Assembly: GCA_003612515.1 (NCBI GenBank)
Contig: RAZB01000001.1
Location: forward strand, 186,001-250,000
DNA: 64,000 bases
Direction of reading: 5' to 3'
Source of the DNA: a bacterium D16-34
GTDB taxonomy: Bacteria > Actinomycetota > Coriobacteriia > Coriobacteriales > Eggerthellaceae
The position numbers were made by a program, and so were the translations under genes. This document shows positions 36,896 to 46,005 of this stretch, piece after piece (the stretch's first letter is position 1; each line of letters opens with the position of its first letter). Below the pieces are notes generated by a model, which worked only from the letters and a program-made list of their open reading frames with translations, was not told the DNA's origin and ran no database searches.

Positions 36896-37675
36896 CTACT
36901 TCACCGCCCCGAACCTACGGTCGCGACCTTGATACTCAAGGAGACATTCCAAAAATGTGTAGCGGTTAAAATCAGGCCACAAAGCATCTGAACAAACAAA
37001 TTCAGAATAAGCAATCTGCCAAAGCAAAAAATTCGAAATGCGCATTTCGCCAGATGTGCGAATAATCAGATCCGGATCGGGAATGCCATAGGTATACAAG
37101 CCTTCCTCAAACAGCTGCTCATCAACGCAAAGCATCTCCTGACCAGCCTCAGCTTGCAAGACTGCCCTATCCATACACGCCTGACATGCGCGCAAAATCT
37201 CTTGTCTGCCACCATAATTGACTGCCACAATAAGCGTCATGCCATCGTTGTTGCGCGTTTTTTCCCATGCCGCATCAAACGCATCACGCGTTTCTTGCGG
37301 CAACAACGACAAATCTCCTATAGTGCGCACGCATACATGCTCTTCATGCAAGCCATCCACCTCAGCAAGCATGGTTTTGGCGAACAGATCCATCAAGCCG
37401 ACAACTTCTTCTTGGGGACGCTTCCAGTTCTCAGTGGAGAACGAATAGATAGTGAGATATCGAACTCCCAGATCAGAAGCACAACGAATCGTTTCGCGCA
37501 CCGCTTCAATTCCCGCCTTATGACCTTTGAGACGATTCAGTGCGCGCTTTTTTGCCCACCTGCCGTTGCCGTCCATGATGACAGCAACGGACTCTGGGAT
37601 GCGCGCAAGATCTAGAGCGGTCGGATCAAGACCAGCTGGTGGATGAGGGAATATGTAGTCAAGCGGCTTGTTCAT
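36896..37675 (-). CDS. uppS: Isoprenyl diphosphate (undecaprenyl) synthase
   Basis: cis-Prenyltransferase of 259 residues making the lipid carrier for peptidoglycan. Motif I VIMDGNGRWAKKRAL near residue 32 contains the catalytic Asp, motif III YSFSTENWKRP near 98, and the C-terminal PDLIIRTSGEMRISNFLLWQ near 205 with LWPDF binds the diphosphate. It follows frr by 31 bases and is followed by cdsA. A DUF368 transporter for the same lipid carrier is encoded at 60 kb. Confidence 0.96.
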   Translation of the reverse strand: MNKPLDYIFPHPPAGLDPTALDLARIPESVAVIMDGNGRWAKKRALNRLKGHKAGIEAVRETIRCASDLGVRYLTIYSFSTENWKRPQEEVVGLMDLFAKTMLAEVDGLHEEHVCVRTIGDLSLLPQETRDAFDAAWEKTRNNDGMTLIVAVNYGGRQEILRACQACMDRAVLQAEAGQEMLCVDEQLFEEGLYTYGIPDPDLIIRTSGEMRISNFLLWQIAYSEFVCSDALWPDFNRYTFLECLLEYQGRDRRFGAVK

Positions 37676-37706
37676 TAATCGAAAAAGAGGTCATTAAACC
37701 GCTGAG

Positions 37707-38264
37707 CTAGATCTCCATTACCTCAGCTTCTTTTTTCTTAAAGTGCTCTTCAACCTGAGCAATATATTTGTCGGTCAGCTTCTGAATTTCTGCTTCTGCA
37801 CGACGCTGATCGTCCTCAGGTAAGCCATCGTTTTTAACCGCACGCTCAACTGCGGTATTTGCATCACGTCGAGCGTTGCGAACTGCAACACGAGCCTCTT
37901 CAGCATAGGCCTTGCACTGTTTAACCAATTCGCGACGACGCTCTTCGGTAAGCGTCGGGAACGAAAGGCGAATCACTGAGCCGTCATTGGTTGGCGTAAT
38001 ACCCAGATCGCTCTCTAAAATAGCATGCTCAATAGCGCCTAATGAGCCTTTATCCCAAGGCTCAATAACCAACAAATGCGCGTCAGGGGTCTTCACACCC
38101 GCAAGCTGATTAACCGGCGTCGGTGCTCCATAATAATCAACGCGAATACGATCGAGTACCATTGCGTTTGCACGACCCGTGCGCACCGAGGAAAACGCCT
38201 CACCAAGTGAGGAAAGTGCCTTTTGCATACGCTCCTCTGCGTTCAGCATAATTTCATCAACCAT
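37707..38264 (-). CDS. frr: Ribosome recycling factor
   Basis: RRF of 185 residues, normal length. The three-helix bundle and the conserved VRTGRANAMVLDRIRVDYYG near residue 27 and LTEERRRELVKQCK near 105 are present. With EF-G it splits post-termination ribosomes. It follows pyrH by 62 bases on the same transcript. Confidence 0.97.
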   Translation of the reverse strand: MVDEIMLNAEERMQKALSSLGEAFSSVRTGRANAMVLDRIRVDYYGAPTPVNQLAGVKTPDAHLLVIEPWDKGSLGAIEHAILESDLGITPTNDGSVIRLSFPTLTEERRRELVKQCKAYAEEARVAVRNARRDANTAVERAVKNDGLPEDDQRRAEAEIQKLTDKYIAQVEEHFKKKEAEVMEI

Positions 38265-38326
38265 AGATAGGTTCCTTCCCTTTTGATTCTGGCGTTTGGC
38301 TCAAAATCTGATATATCAACATAACT

Positions 38327-39043
38327 TTATTCTACCGTGGTTCCTACTGATTCGCCTTTTAATGCACGCGAAATGTTACCCTTTTCGGTCAGGTCGAATA
38401 CAATCATCGGCAGATCGTTGTCCATGCAAAGCGATGTGGCCGTAGAGTCCATCACATGCAGACCCTGTGACAACACATCCATATAGCTAATACGATCGTA
38501 GCGCTTAGCATCAGGATTGAGCTTCGGATCTGAATCGTACACACCATCAACTTTTGTGGCCTTCATGAGCACGTCAACATCAAGCTCGCACGCACGAAGG
38601 GCTGCCGTTGTGTCGGTGGTGAAGTATGGATTACCTGTGCCAGCAGCCAAAATAACCACACGACCCTTTTCGAGATGGCGAATAGCGCGACGGCGAATGT
38701 AGGGTTCGGAAACTTCCTGCATATTGATAGCACTTTGTACGCGAGAGAAAACACCATGACGCTCGAATGAATCTTGCAACGCCAATGCATTCATAACCGT
38801 GGCAAGCATACCGATATAGTCAGCTTGAGCGCGATCCATGCCTTCAGCAGAACCTGCCAGTCCGCGGAAAATGTTGCCGCCACCAACTACAACTGCCAAC
38901 TGAACGCCCCCGTTGACAATCTCTGCTATCTGCTCTGCCAGATCATCGACAACTTTTGGATCAATACCATACCCAAGGTCTCCGGCAAGTGCTTCACCTG
39001 AAAGCTTAAGCAACACACGCTTGTACTGGTAGTCATCGGACAT
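38327..39043 (-). CDS. pyrH: UMP kinase
   Basis: Bacterial UMP kinase of the amino-acid kinase fold, 238 residues. [16 protein letters not shown] at the N-terminus, [11 protein letters not shown] near 50, and the nucleotide-binding [19 protein letters not shown] near 128 are intact. It forms hexamers regulated by GTP and UTP. It is the first gene of the cluster pyrH-frr-uppS-cdsA-dxr. The start has GGAGAGG upstream. No rpsB-tsf is seen before it; instead htrA lies upstream behind a terminator. Confidence 0.97.
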   Translation of the reverse strand: MSDDYQYKRVLLKLSGEALAGDLGYGIDPKVVDDLAEQIAEIVNGGVQLAVVVGGGNIFRGLAGSAEGMDRAQADYIGMLATVMNALALQDSFERHGVFSRVQSAINMQEVSEPYIRRRAIRHLEKGRVVILAAGTGNPYFTTDTTAALRACELDVDVLMKATKVDGVYDSDPKLNPDAKRYDRISYMDVLSQGLHVMDSTATSLCMDNDLPMIVFDLTEKGNISRALKGESVGTTVE

Positions 39044-39162
39044 AGGCCTTATTCCTCTCCATACGCTGGCATAACTTGTCTATGCCTATGGTACTAGAAG
39101 AGCCGTCCATCGCACACCTAAAAAGCCGCCACACCCATGCGTTTTCATGCAATAGACAAAGC

Positions 39163-39194
39163 AAGGGGGCGCGCATGTCTCAGCGTGCCCCCTT
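39163..39194 (-). terminator. Terminator between htrA and pyrH
   Basis: AAGGGGGCGCGC (39163-39174) pairs with GCGTGCCCCCTT (39183-39194) with one mismatched or wobble position. The plus strand has TTTTG and the minus strand TTGCTTTG after it. It ends the htrA transcript. Confidence 0.7.
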
Positions 39195-39235
39195 TTGCGT
39201 GCTTTATGCGAGGTGGTTACCTAATAAATTTCTCT

Positions 39236-40822
39236 TTAGCGACTGCCAAACAAACCACCTGAGCCATTACCTGGTTGCTGCTGTTGTTGCTGTTGTTGTG
39301 CAGCTTGCTGCGAAGCCTCGTCAGAGCCTAAAGTAACTTCGACATCACTTACTTCGCCATTGCGGTTCACTTGCAATACTACCGTATCACCAGGGTTTTT
39401 ACCGCGAACATCCAGCATCAAGTCGTCGGCTGATGCAACGTCACGATCATCAAATTTCGTCACAATGTCGCCAGCTTCCAGGCCAGCTGCTGCGGCGCCC
39501 GAATCGGGGCTAACGGCAGCAATATAGGCACCGGAATCAACAGCAAGTCCATAGCGCTGTGCAAGTTGCGGAGTAACCGTTGAAAGGGATACGCCAAGTT
39601 GAGCGTGCGTCGGCGTTTTGCCATCCATAATCTGCTGCGCAATGTTGACAGCATAGTTTACCGGGATTGCAAAACCAACACCTGAGTAATTGCCAGAATA
39701 GGAAGTGATCAGCGTGTTGATACCAATGAGTGCCCCTTCGGAATTAACCAAAGCGCCACCTGAGTTGCCAGGATTAATGGCAGCATCGGTTTGAATCATG
39801 TTGGCATAAACCGATGCCTGACCAGTTGCGTTGCCATACTGATCGGTTGAGGCAGGCATGATTTGCGAACGGCTCGTTGCAGAAACGATACCAGTTGCAA
39901 CTGACTGCTCCAAACCAAACGGGCTACCAATTGACATAACCCATTCGCCAATAATCAAGTCGTCAGAATCTCCGATATCCATAGGTGTTAGACCGCTTGC
40001 ATCGCGAGCTTTAACAACTGCGAGGTCAGAGCTGGGGTCTGTTCCAACGATGTCTGCTTCGTACTGATTGCCTTCGATGGTCACCGTTACCGCATCGGCT
40101 CCGTCAACAACGTGATTGTTGGTGACAATGTAGCCATCCTCGGTCAGTACAACACCAGAACCTAAAGAAGAAGCAATGAGCTCACCAGATTCGCTCGATG
40201 CACCAAACATGCCCATGCTTGATGAAGAATCGGTATACACATCAATAGCTACCACTGAGGGCAAGCACTTGTGGGCAACCTCTTCAGGAAGGGTCTCTGG
40301 CTCTTGAGTAATGGTTGCGCTGTCCGAATTATTCTGTGCAATAACTGGCGACTGCGAACCTAATGAAGGTGCATTTCCGACATTGGCCTGCCAAATACCA
40401 AAGCAACCGAGGCCCACCGCACACGCGACAGCCGCACCTGCAAAACCAAGCCAAAACGTCTTGCCCGTACCACTCTTCTTCTCATGCGTGTGTACATGTT
40501 GCGGGTTGATCACCGGAGCGCTTGGGCCGGATGCCACAGAAGAAGTTTGGTAGGGATTTTGATGTGGCGCAGTGTAGGTTTGTGCGCTGTAAGCAGGCGG
40601 CACTGGAGCTGATCCTGTCGTCGCTGCCGGCGCAGCTGGCGTTGCCGGGGTGCTTGCCGCTGGCGTTGCTGGTGCAGCTGGCGTTGCCGGGGCGCTTGCA
40701 GCTGGCGTTGCTGGCGTCGTTTGCTCTGTGCTTTGATCAGAAGTTACTGGAATTTGCTCAGTTGTATCAGGCTTTTGAGGTTCAGATGAGCCGCCTGTTT
40801 GAGCATCTTTCATCTCTGTCAT
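39236..40822 (-). CDS. htrA: HtrA-type membrane-anchored serine protease with PDZ
   Basis: Protein quality-control protease of 528 residues. A cytosolic N-terminus of about 110 residues is rich in Thr/Ala/Pro tandem repeats (TPAAPATPAAS). One membrane helix follows (WLGFAGAAVACAVGLGCFG near 130). The trypsin-like domain has His in IVTNNHVVDGAD, Asp in SSDLAVVKA and Ser in NPGNSGGALVNS. One PDZ domain (about 410-500) precedes a Gln-rich C-terminus (QQAAQQQQQQQQPG). AAGGAG lies before the ATG. It should degrade misfolded exported proteins. Repeat number in the N-terminus may vary between strains. Confidence 0.94.
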   Translation of the reverse strand: MTEMKDAQTGGSSEPQKPDTTEQIPVTSDQSTEQTTPATPAASAPATPAAPATPAASTPATPAAPAATTGSAPVPPAYSAQTYTAPHQNPYQTSSVASGPSAPVINPQHVHTHEKKSGTGKTFWLGFAGAAVACAVGLGCFGIWQANVGNAPSLGSQSPVIAQNNSDSATITQEPETLPEEVAHKCLPSVVAIDVYTDSSSSMGMFGASSESGELIASSLGSGVVLTEDGYIVTNNHVVDGADAVTVTIEGNQYEADIVGTDPSSDLAVVKARDASGLTPMDIGDSDDLIIGEWVMSIGSPFGLEQSVATGIVSATSRSQIMPASTDQYGNATGQASVYANMIQTDAAINPGNSGGALVNSEGALIGINTLITSYSGNYSGVGFAIPVNYAVNIAQQIMDGKTPTHAQLGVSLSTVTPQLAQRYGLAVDSGAYIAAVSPDSGAAAAGLEAGDIVTKFDDRDVASADDLMLDVRGKNPGDTVVLQVNRNGEVSDVEVTLGSDEASQQAAQQQQQQQQPGNGSGGLFGSR

Positions 40823-40972
40823 CTTTTCACGCTCCTTATTGTCATCGTGGTCACAGAACGTCTTTGATATTCTTTCGCCACGTCTTATAACCGAAGTTGT
40901 ATGGTCAGGTTATCATCGAAAAATTGCCATTTCATGGGTCGATGCTGGATTGTCATAGTTGCGTCACGGAAA

Positions 40973-40988
40973 TACACCATCTGGTGTA
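40973..40988 (-). terminator. Short hairpin after the first endonuclease IV paralogue
   Basis: TACACCATCTGGTGTA is a perfect 16-bp palindrome located 25 bases beyond the stop codon of the gene at 41013. On the minus strand TTTCCG follows. It could be a weak terminator or an operator upstream of htrA. Confidence 0.4.
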
Positions 40989-41012
40989 CAAGCTGTTACC
41001 AAAGGTCTTATC

Positions 41013-41849
41013 TTATGAGGTGCATGCCGCGCGGAAATCTGCAATGTCCTTTTTGTACTCAGCGAGGGTTCCATGAGGCTCTTCGATAATGAACGGAAGT
41101 TGTGCCAGCTTGGGATGCTTTATCACGCGCACCAAAGTATCAAAGCCAATCGTGCCTTGACCGATGGCCGCATGACGACCCTCATGAGACCCTTTGGGGT
41201 ATTCGCTATCGTTGATATGCACTAAAGCCACGCGATCAAGTCCGATGGTCTTGTCGAAAGCATCCAAAACGCCGTCCAAATCATTCACGATGTCATAGCC
41301 TGCATTCCATAGCGCGCACGTATCTAGACCAACCGCAACATGATCTGCAAGCGTAATCTGAGACAAAATGTCCTGCATTTGCTCAAAGGTTGAGCCAATT
41401 TCGCTCCCTCTACCTGACATCATCATGAGCACGACTTTTGTTGTTTGCGATGGCGTAAGCGTGGCATTAATACCTTGCGCAAGATCAGCAATTGCCCTCT
41501 CAGCATCTTGACCTGTCGCACTTCCGCAGTGCATGGCATAAAGCTGATGCGGCGTCTGCTCCATACGCGCTAAATCTTCAGCAAATAACATGCGCGCATA
41601 ATCGCGCTCTTTTTGGTCTTTTGCCGATAGATTCATGGTATAAGACGCGTATCCGACAAGGGGGCGAATATGGTGCTCATCAGCATATTCGATAAAGGAA
41701 CTCACATCTTGTTCGTCAAGCTTTTTCGCATGTCCTCCGCGCGGGTTTCGCATAAAGAATTGAATGGTATTCGCATCAAGCGATTCCGCCTCAAGAGCCA
41801 TAGCAAGATAGCCTTCTTTTTCTGACAGATGACATCCAATGGTCAGCAT
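41013..41849 (-). CDS. Endonuclease IV paralogue lacking four metal ligands
   Basis: Protein of 278 residues that aligns end to end with the intact endonuclease IV encoded next to it. Of the nine zinc-binding positions, five are kept (His107, Asp176, His211, His226, Glu256). Four are replaced: His to Tyr67 in VGYASYTMN, Glu to Met142 in LMMMSGRG, His to Ala179 in LDTCALWNAG, and Asp to Gly224 in HEGRHAAIG. The trinuclear zinc site cannot form, so AP-endonuclease activity is very unlikely. The frame is open and has an SD (AAAGGA), so it is kept as a protein. It may bind DNA, act on another substrate with fewer metals, or regulate its paralogue. Confidence 0.8.
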   Translation of the reverse strand: MLTIGCHLSEKEGYLAMALEAESLDANTIQFFMRNPRGGHAKKLDEQDVSSFIEYADEHHIRPLVGYASYTMNLSAKDQKERDYARMLFAEDLARMEQTPHQLYAMHCGSATGQDAERAIADLAQGINATLTPSQTTKVVLMMMSGRGSEIGSTFEQMQDILSQITLADHVAVGLDTCALWNAGYDIVNDLDGVLDAFDKTIGLDRVALVHINDSEYPKGSHEGRHAAIGQGTIGFDTLVRVIKHPKLAQLPFIIEEPHGTLAEYKKDIADFRAACTS

Positions 41850-42030
41850 GGCACATCCTTTCCAAAAAATTGCTATTTGAAAAGGAGTATAGGAGGGGTT
41901 TTAGCTGATCAAACAAAGGCTGATGCTTTGGTTATTCGTGTGTTTACAAGTTGCAAAGATTCGATTACGAAACGCACGAGCAAACAAGGTAGCACCCGCG
42001 AGTTTCGCGAAGTGACAGCTGCGAACTTCG

Positions 42031-42873
42031 CTAGGAGTTTCGGCAAGCCGCACGCAGCGCACTTATCTCGCGAGCGTAACCGGAAAGTTCGTCTTGCGGC
42101 GTTTCCAAATAAAATGGGAGATGTGCAAGTTTGGGATGATTAGTCAGAGCCGAAAGCGCCTCAAAGCCAATATGACCTTCTCCAATGCGCGCGTGTCGAT
42201 CTTTATGCGAAGATCGCGGATTCATGCTGTCGTTCAAATGAATTGCATGCAATCTTTCAAGCCCGATGATTCGATCGAACTCATCTAAAACGCCATCCAA
42301 GTCATCGACAATATCATATCCAGCATCCCAAACATGGCAGGTATCCAAACACACACCCACCTGCTTATCCAGATTAACACGCTCAATAATGGCTGCAATT
42401 TCTTCAAAGGTAGCGCCCACTTCGCTCCCTTTGCCCGACATAGTCTCCAGCAAAAGCGTTGTTGTCATATCGGGCGTAAGCACTTCGTTCAGCGTATCTG
42501 CAATAAGGGCAATTCCTGTTTCTGTTCCCTGGCCAACATGTGAGCCAGGGTGCATGTTATAGAGCTGACCCGGAGTAGCCTGCTCCATACGTGCAAGATC
42601 ATCAGTTAAGGTCATGAGCGCAAATTCGCGCGTTTCTGACTTATTTGAGGCAGGGTTGAGCGTGTAGGGCGCATGCGCCAAGATACGCGTAATCCCCGCG
42701 TCTTGAGCAAGAGCTGCATATGCTTGCAAATCATCAAAATCAAGCGCTTTTGCCTTGCCGCCACGGGGATTGCGCGTGAAGAATTGAAAGGTGTTGCCGC
42801 CAATTGATGCAGTTTCGCGTGCCATGTTTGCATACCCTTTTGAACAGGATAAATGACAACCTATGGTAAGCAT
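42031..42873 (-). CDS. nfo: Endonuclease IV (AP endonuclease)
   Basis: TIM-barrel AP endonuclease of 280 residues that nicks DNA 5' of abasic sites in base-excision repair. All nine zinc ligands are present: His67 (LAHAPYTLN), His108 (NMHPGSHVG), Glu143 (LLETMSGKG), Asp177 and His180 ([10 protein letters not shown]), His212 (HLNDS), Asp225 and His227 (KDRHARIG) and Glu257 (LETPQ). A second, degenerate copy follows 181 bases downstream on the same strand. The two begin with the identical MLTIGCHLS, which indicates a tandem duplication. Confidence 0.95.
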   Translation of the reverse strand: MLTIGCHLSCSKGYANMARETASIGGNTFQFFTRNPRGGKAKALDFDDLQAYAALAQDAGITRILAHAPYTLNPASNKSETREFALMTLTDDLARMEQATPGQLYNMHPGSHVGQGTETGIALIADTLNEVLTPDMTTTLLLETMSGKGSEVGATFEEIAAIIERVNLDKQVGVCLDTCHVWDAGYDIVDDLDGVLDEFDRIIGLERLHAIHLNDSMNPRSSHKDRHARIGEGHIGFEALSALTNHPKLAHLPFYLETPQDELSGYAREISALRAACRNS

Positions 42874-42910
42874 GGTACGCGGGCACTCCTCTTAAACTTC
42901 GAAAGGGCTA

Positions 42911-43405
42911 TTAAGCGTCCTTTTTTGAAACCAACAACAAAATACCGGAGACAAAATCCAAAAACAAAAGTGTGCAGACACCAAACGCCACAGTGTTCGC
43001 CTTCGTTCCTTTGTAAATGCCCCACGAATGCACCGTCATAGGAATCATCCAAGCGAGCGGAAGAATAAACGCAGCCCTAACTATCGTTGAGAGCACATTA
43101 AAGATAAATGCAATAAGACGAAGCGTGCTATCGGAGTCGCTCATGGTATAAACCGGTCCGGCGGTGGCATATGCTGGCGCGGTATATGGCTGCCCCGCAT
43201 AAGGCTGTTGCTGGGTGTAAGGTGGTTGCGGAGCTGCTTGCTGCTGGGCGTATGGCTCCGAGGCAGACGCAGGCGCAGCATACGTAGGAGGCGTATATTG
43301 CGCTTGCGGCTGCACCGGCTGCTCAGACGGTTGTGGCGCCTGTTGCGGTTGCGGCTGTACCGGCTGATCAGACGGTTGCGGCATCTGCTGCGGCTGGTCG
43401 GTCAT
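42911..43405 (-). CDS. Small membrane protein with Pro/Gln repeat N-terminus
   Basis: Protein of 164 residues of no recognised function. The first 80 residues are tandem Gln/Pro/Ala-rich repeats (QPVQPQPQQAPQPSE, AQQQAAPQPPYTQQQ). The rest contains two or three hydrophobic helices (LRLIAFIFNVLSTIVRAAFI, then VAFGVCTLLFLDFVSGILLL) and a Lys-rich end. The start at 43405 has GAAGGAG upstream. A cytosolic Pro-rich tail on a helical membrane core is a common pattern among unknown actinobacterial proteins. It follows the endonuclease genes on the same strand and precedes nothing obviously related. Confidence 0.7.
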   Translation of the reverse strand: MTDQPQQMPQPSDQPVQPQPQQAPQPSEQPVQPQAQYTPPTYAAPASASEPYAQQQAAPQPPYTQQQPYAGQPYTAPAYATAGPVYTMSDSDSTLRLIAFIFNVLSTIVRAAFILPLAWMIPMTVHSWGIYKGTKANTVAFGVCTLLFLDFVSGILLLVSKKDA

Positions 43406-43495
43406 CGTGATCTCCTTCAAATTGGATAAATAGTACCAACGAGCATTATACGGTTTTGCCGCCAGCGCCGTTTATTAAATATATCTAAAACTTCA

Positions 43496-43525
43496 CTATC
43501 CTATAGATACCTATCCTATAGATGC
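43496..43525 (-). repeat. 15-bp tandem duplication over the ecfT stop codon
   Basis: CTATCCTATAGATAC and CTATCCTATAGATGC are adjacent copies with one difference. The right copy contains the last codons and TAG stop of ecfT; the left copy would encode the same end again in frame. Confidence 0.85.
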
Positions 43526-44281
43526 GATTACTATTGCCGCAACCAGAATGAGAATGCATACAATAAGCGCTGCCACATCAAGAGACGAAATTGGGTAGTC
43601 CTTATATCCACTTTCACGCGTTCGCAAGTTAAACCCGCGCACTTCAGCTGCAATGGCTGCACTATTTGTCTTTCGCACTGAGCTCACTAAAAGCGGCACA
43701 CAAAGCGGGACCATGAGACGAATCTTCTTTATGATATTCGACGTATCAAACTCTACCCCGCGTGCGGTTTGCGCCTCCATAATGACCGACATGTCATTCA
43801 TGAACACCGGAATAAAATGCACGGTCGAAGTAAAAGTAAATGCATATTTATAAGGGACATGAAGCTGCTTAACGGCGGAGTTGGTGATATCGGTCATCTT
43901 GGTTGCATAAAACACCAAAAACAAGGGAATTGCAGCCGCCATCAAGCGCACGATAACCGTAAGCGCCGCCAACAAGCTTCCGCTTCCAATATAGCCCCAC
44001 GGAAGCGTGATCAGCACAGCACCATACGGAGTGGTCAGCAAAATAACAACAGCCAAGATGAGCGAAAACGCAAACACCGCCTTACAAAGCCCTGCTGTTT
44101 CGCGTGCAAAACCGCACCCAATAGCAAGCGCCAATGCCAAAGCCAACATGAGCAGCAAAAACGCCAAATTGCTGCAAACGAAACACGCAATTGCAAAGAG
44201 CACTGCACAGACAAGCTTTACAGAAGGATTCAGTCGATGCAATAAAGAATTGCCGGGGATATATTCTAAAAATTTCGCCAT
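43511..44281 (-). CDS. ecfT: ECF transporter transmembrane component EcfT
   Basis: Membrane component of 256 residues of an energy-coupling-factor importer. It has about five helices and the coupling-helix motifs with Ala-Arg-Gly: EAQTARGVEFD near residue 150 and AIAAEVRGFNLRTRES near 208, which contact the two ATPases. The start at 44281 is favoured by an SD (GGAAGAGG) at the end of the ATPase gene; it begins 2 bases before that gene's stop. It completes the S-A-A-T operon. Confidence 0.93.
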   Translation of the reverse strand: MAKFLEYIPGNSLLHRLNPSVKLVCAVLFAIACFVCSNLAFLLLMLALALALAIGCGFARETAGLCKAVFAFSLILAVVILLTTPYGAVLITLPWGYIGSGSLLAALTVIVRLMAAAIPLFLVFYATKMTDITNSAVKQLHVPYKYAFTFTSTVHFIPVFMNDMSVIMEAQTARGVEFDTSNIIKKIRLMVPLCVPLLVSSVRKTNSAAIAAEVRGFNLRTRESGYKDYPISSLDVAALIVCILILVAAIVIASIG

Positions 44282-44282
44282 T

Positions 44283-45113
44283 TTAGCGCCTCTTCCCTGG
44301 TGCACTCACTACCGCCTCAACCATCTGCTCAAGCGTATGGGCTTTTGCGATTGGCTCAGGCAATTGTGCGATATCACGTTCAAGAATCATGGAGATCTCG
44401 GTTATCTGTGGGGGCAGAATGTGAGCAGCCTTAAGCACCTCATCATCACGAAGTACCTCAAACGTCTTACCGTCAGCAACTTTGCGACCCTGCGTCATGG
44501 CAATCACGCGATTTGCGAAATCCCCTACAACCTCCATATCGTGACACACCATCACCACAGTGGTTCCGTTTTCGTTCAGCTCACGTACCACTTCCATGAC
44601 TTTTTCGCACTCACGATAATCGAGGCCAGTGGTTGGTTCGTCCAGAATAATCACGGGTGGTTCAAGTACGATAATTGAAGCAAGTGCCAAAAGTTGGCGG
44701 GTTCCGCGATTGAGCAAATAGGGCTCATCGTCTGGGTTAAAGCCAAAACGCGCTATGATTTCATCGACGCGCATGTGCGCTTGTGCGTCAGCCTCGCCGA
44801 GCGCCTGGAAGCCAAAAAGCAATTCTTCGCGAACCGTGTTGCAGCAAATTTGCCGATCGGGGTTTTGGAACAAAAAGCCCATTTTGCGTGCGAGCTCGCT
44901 GGTCTTAAGCTTTGTTGTGGCAACTCCGTCAATGAGCACCTCACCGGATGTGGGTTTAAGCAACCCATTCATAAGGCGCATGGTGGTTGATTTGCCAGCG
45001 CCGTTCGTTCCTACAAACGCGACAAATTCGCCATCTGAAATGGTAAAACTCACGTCGTGCAAGACCGCCATTTCGCCATCATAAGAAGCAGAAACCTGCA
45101 AAAACTCAATCAT
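44283..45113 (-). CDS. ecfA2: ECF transporter ATPase, second copy
   Basis: ABC ATPase of 276 residues. Walker A GTNGAGKST near residue 35, Q-loop FLFQNPDRQICCNTV near 82, Walker B VIILDEPTTGLD near 156 and the switch His in VMVCHDME near 190 are intact. The ABC signature is LLNRGTRQLLALAS instead of LSGGQ, so this ATPase may be catalytically asymmetric with its partner. Its start overlaps the stop of the first ATPase (ATGA). Confidence 0.92.
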   Translation of the reverse strand: MIEFLQVSASYDGEMAVLHDVSFTISDGEFVAFVGTNGAGKSTTMRLMNGLLKPTSGEVLIDGVATTKLKTSELARKMGFLFQNPDRQICCNTVREELLFGFQALGEADAQAHMRVDEIIARFGFNPDDEPYLLNRGTRQLLALASIIVLEPPVIILDEPTTGLDYRECEKVMEVVRELNENGTTVVMVCHDMEVVGDFANRVIAMTQGRKVADGKTFEVLRDDEVLKAAHILPPQITEISMILERDIAQLPEPIAKAHTLEQMVEAVVSAPGKRR

Positions 45114-45949
45114 GCTAACACCTCCGCAAGTGCCTTTGTTGCCTGCGCTACGTTGCGAACAGCAGGACCTTCGTACATGCCTTGCATGGCAAGTTTATTC
45201 ATGAGCGTAGTCGAGCGCGGGCAATTCACCCCCAAAGCCAGTAATTCGTCAGAATGGGCTAAAACCGCATCGGGGCTATCTGCAAACCGAATGCGACCTT
45301 GATCAACGATAACGAGCATGTCTGCATAGTCACAAAGTAATGCGATTTTTTGCTCAACAACTATCACCGTTGTGCCATGCTGTCGCGCATAGGTACTCAG
45401 CAGCTCAAAGACCGCCACCGACGATGCAGGATCAAGCTCAGCAGTAGGCTCATCAAGAACCAATATGCGCGGGCGCATTGCAATAACTGACGCCAATGCT
45501 ACCTTTTGCTTTTGACCGCCAGACAGACTATCGATTGTGCGATTTCGCAGGTCAGCTATACCCATTGCATTCAATGCCTCATCAACGCGCGCGGGAATCT
45601 CTTCGCGCGGCACAGCAAAGTTTTCTAACCCGTAGAGAATTTCATCCTCAACTACCGTAGAGACCATCTGCGAATCGATATCCTGGCACACGCTTCCAAC
45701 CAGCTGCGATAAGACAGTGAGGGACGTTTCGATGGTATCAAGGCCCTCCACACTCACTTCGCCATAAAAATCTCCCGGATAGCAATGCGGAATAATGCCA
45801 TTGATGGCATAGGTCAGCGTTGATTTGCCCGATCCTGCCGCGCCGGTGATGCCCACAAAGGTGCCATCAGGAATGGCAAGCGAAACGTTGTATAGCACCG
45901 GCTCGGTGCCTTCGCGATATTGAAAACTGAAATCGTTGAACTGAATCAT
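45110..45949 (-). CDS. ecfA1: ECF transporter ATPase, first copy
   Basis: ABC ATPase of 279 residues with Walker A GAAGSGKSTLT near residue 36, Q-loop VCQDIDSQMVSTVVEDEILY near 87, a canonical signature LSGGQKQKVALASV near 140 and Walker B ILVLDEPTAELD near 160. The DIDSQMV segment matches the ECF-type Q-helix that meets EcfT. The start at 45949 has GGAG 8 bases upstream. It pairs with the ATPase that has the altered signature. Confidence 0.93.
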   Translation of the reverse strand: MIQFNDFSFQYREGTEPVLYNVSLAIPDGTFVGITGAAGSGKSTLTYAINGIIPHCYPGDFYGEVSVEGLDTIETSLTVLSQLVGSVCQDIDSQMVSTVVEDEILYGLENFAVPREEIPARVDEALNAMGIADLRNRTIDSLSGGQKQKVALASVIAMRPRILVLDEPTAELDPASSVAVFELLSTYARQHGTTVIVVEQKIALLCDYADMLVIVDQGRIRFADSPDAVLAHSDELLALGVNCPRSTTLMNKLAMQGMYEGPAVRNVAQATKALAEVLA

Positions 45950-46005
45950 ATTGATTGCTCCCTCAGGCAGACGCAAAAGACATGCGAATTCATCTATTTC
46001 AATTT

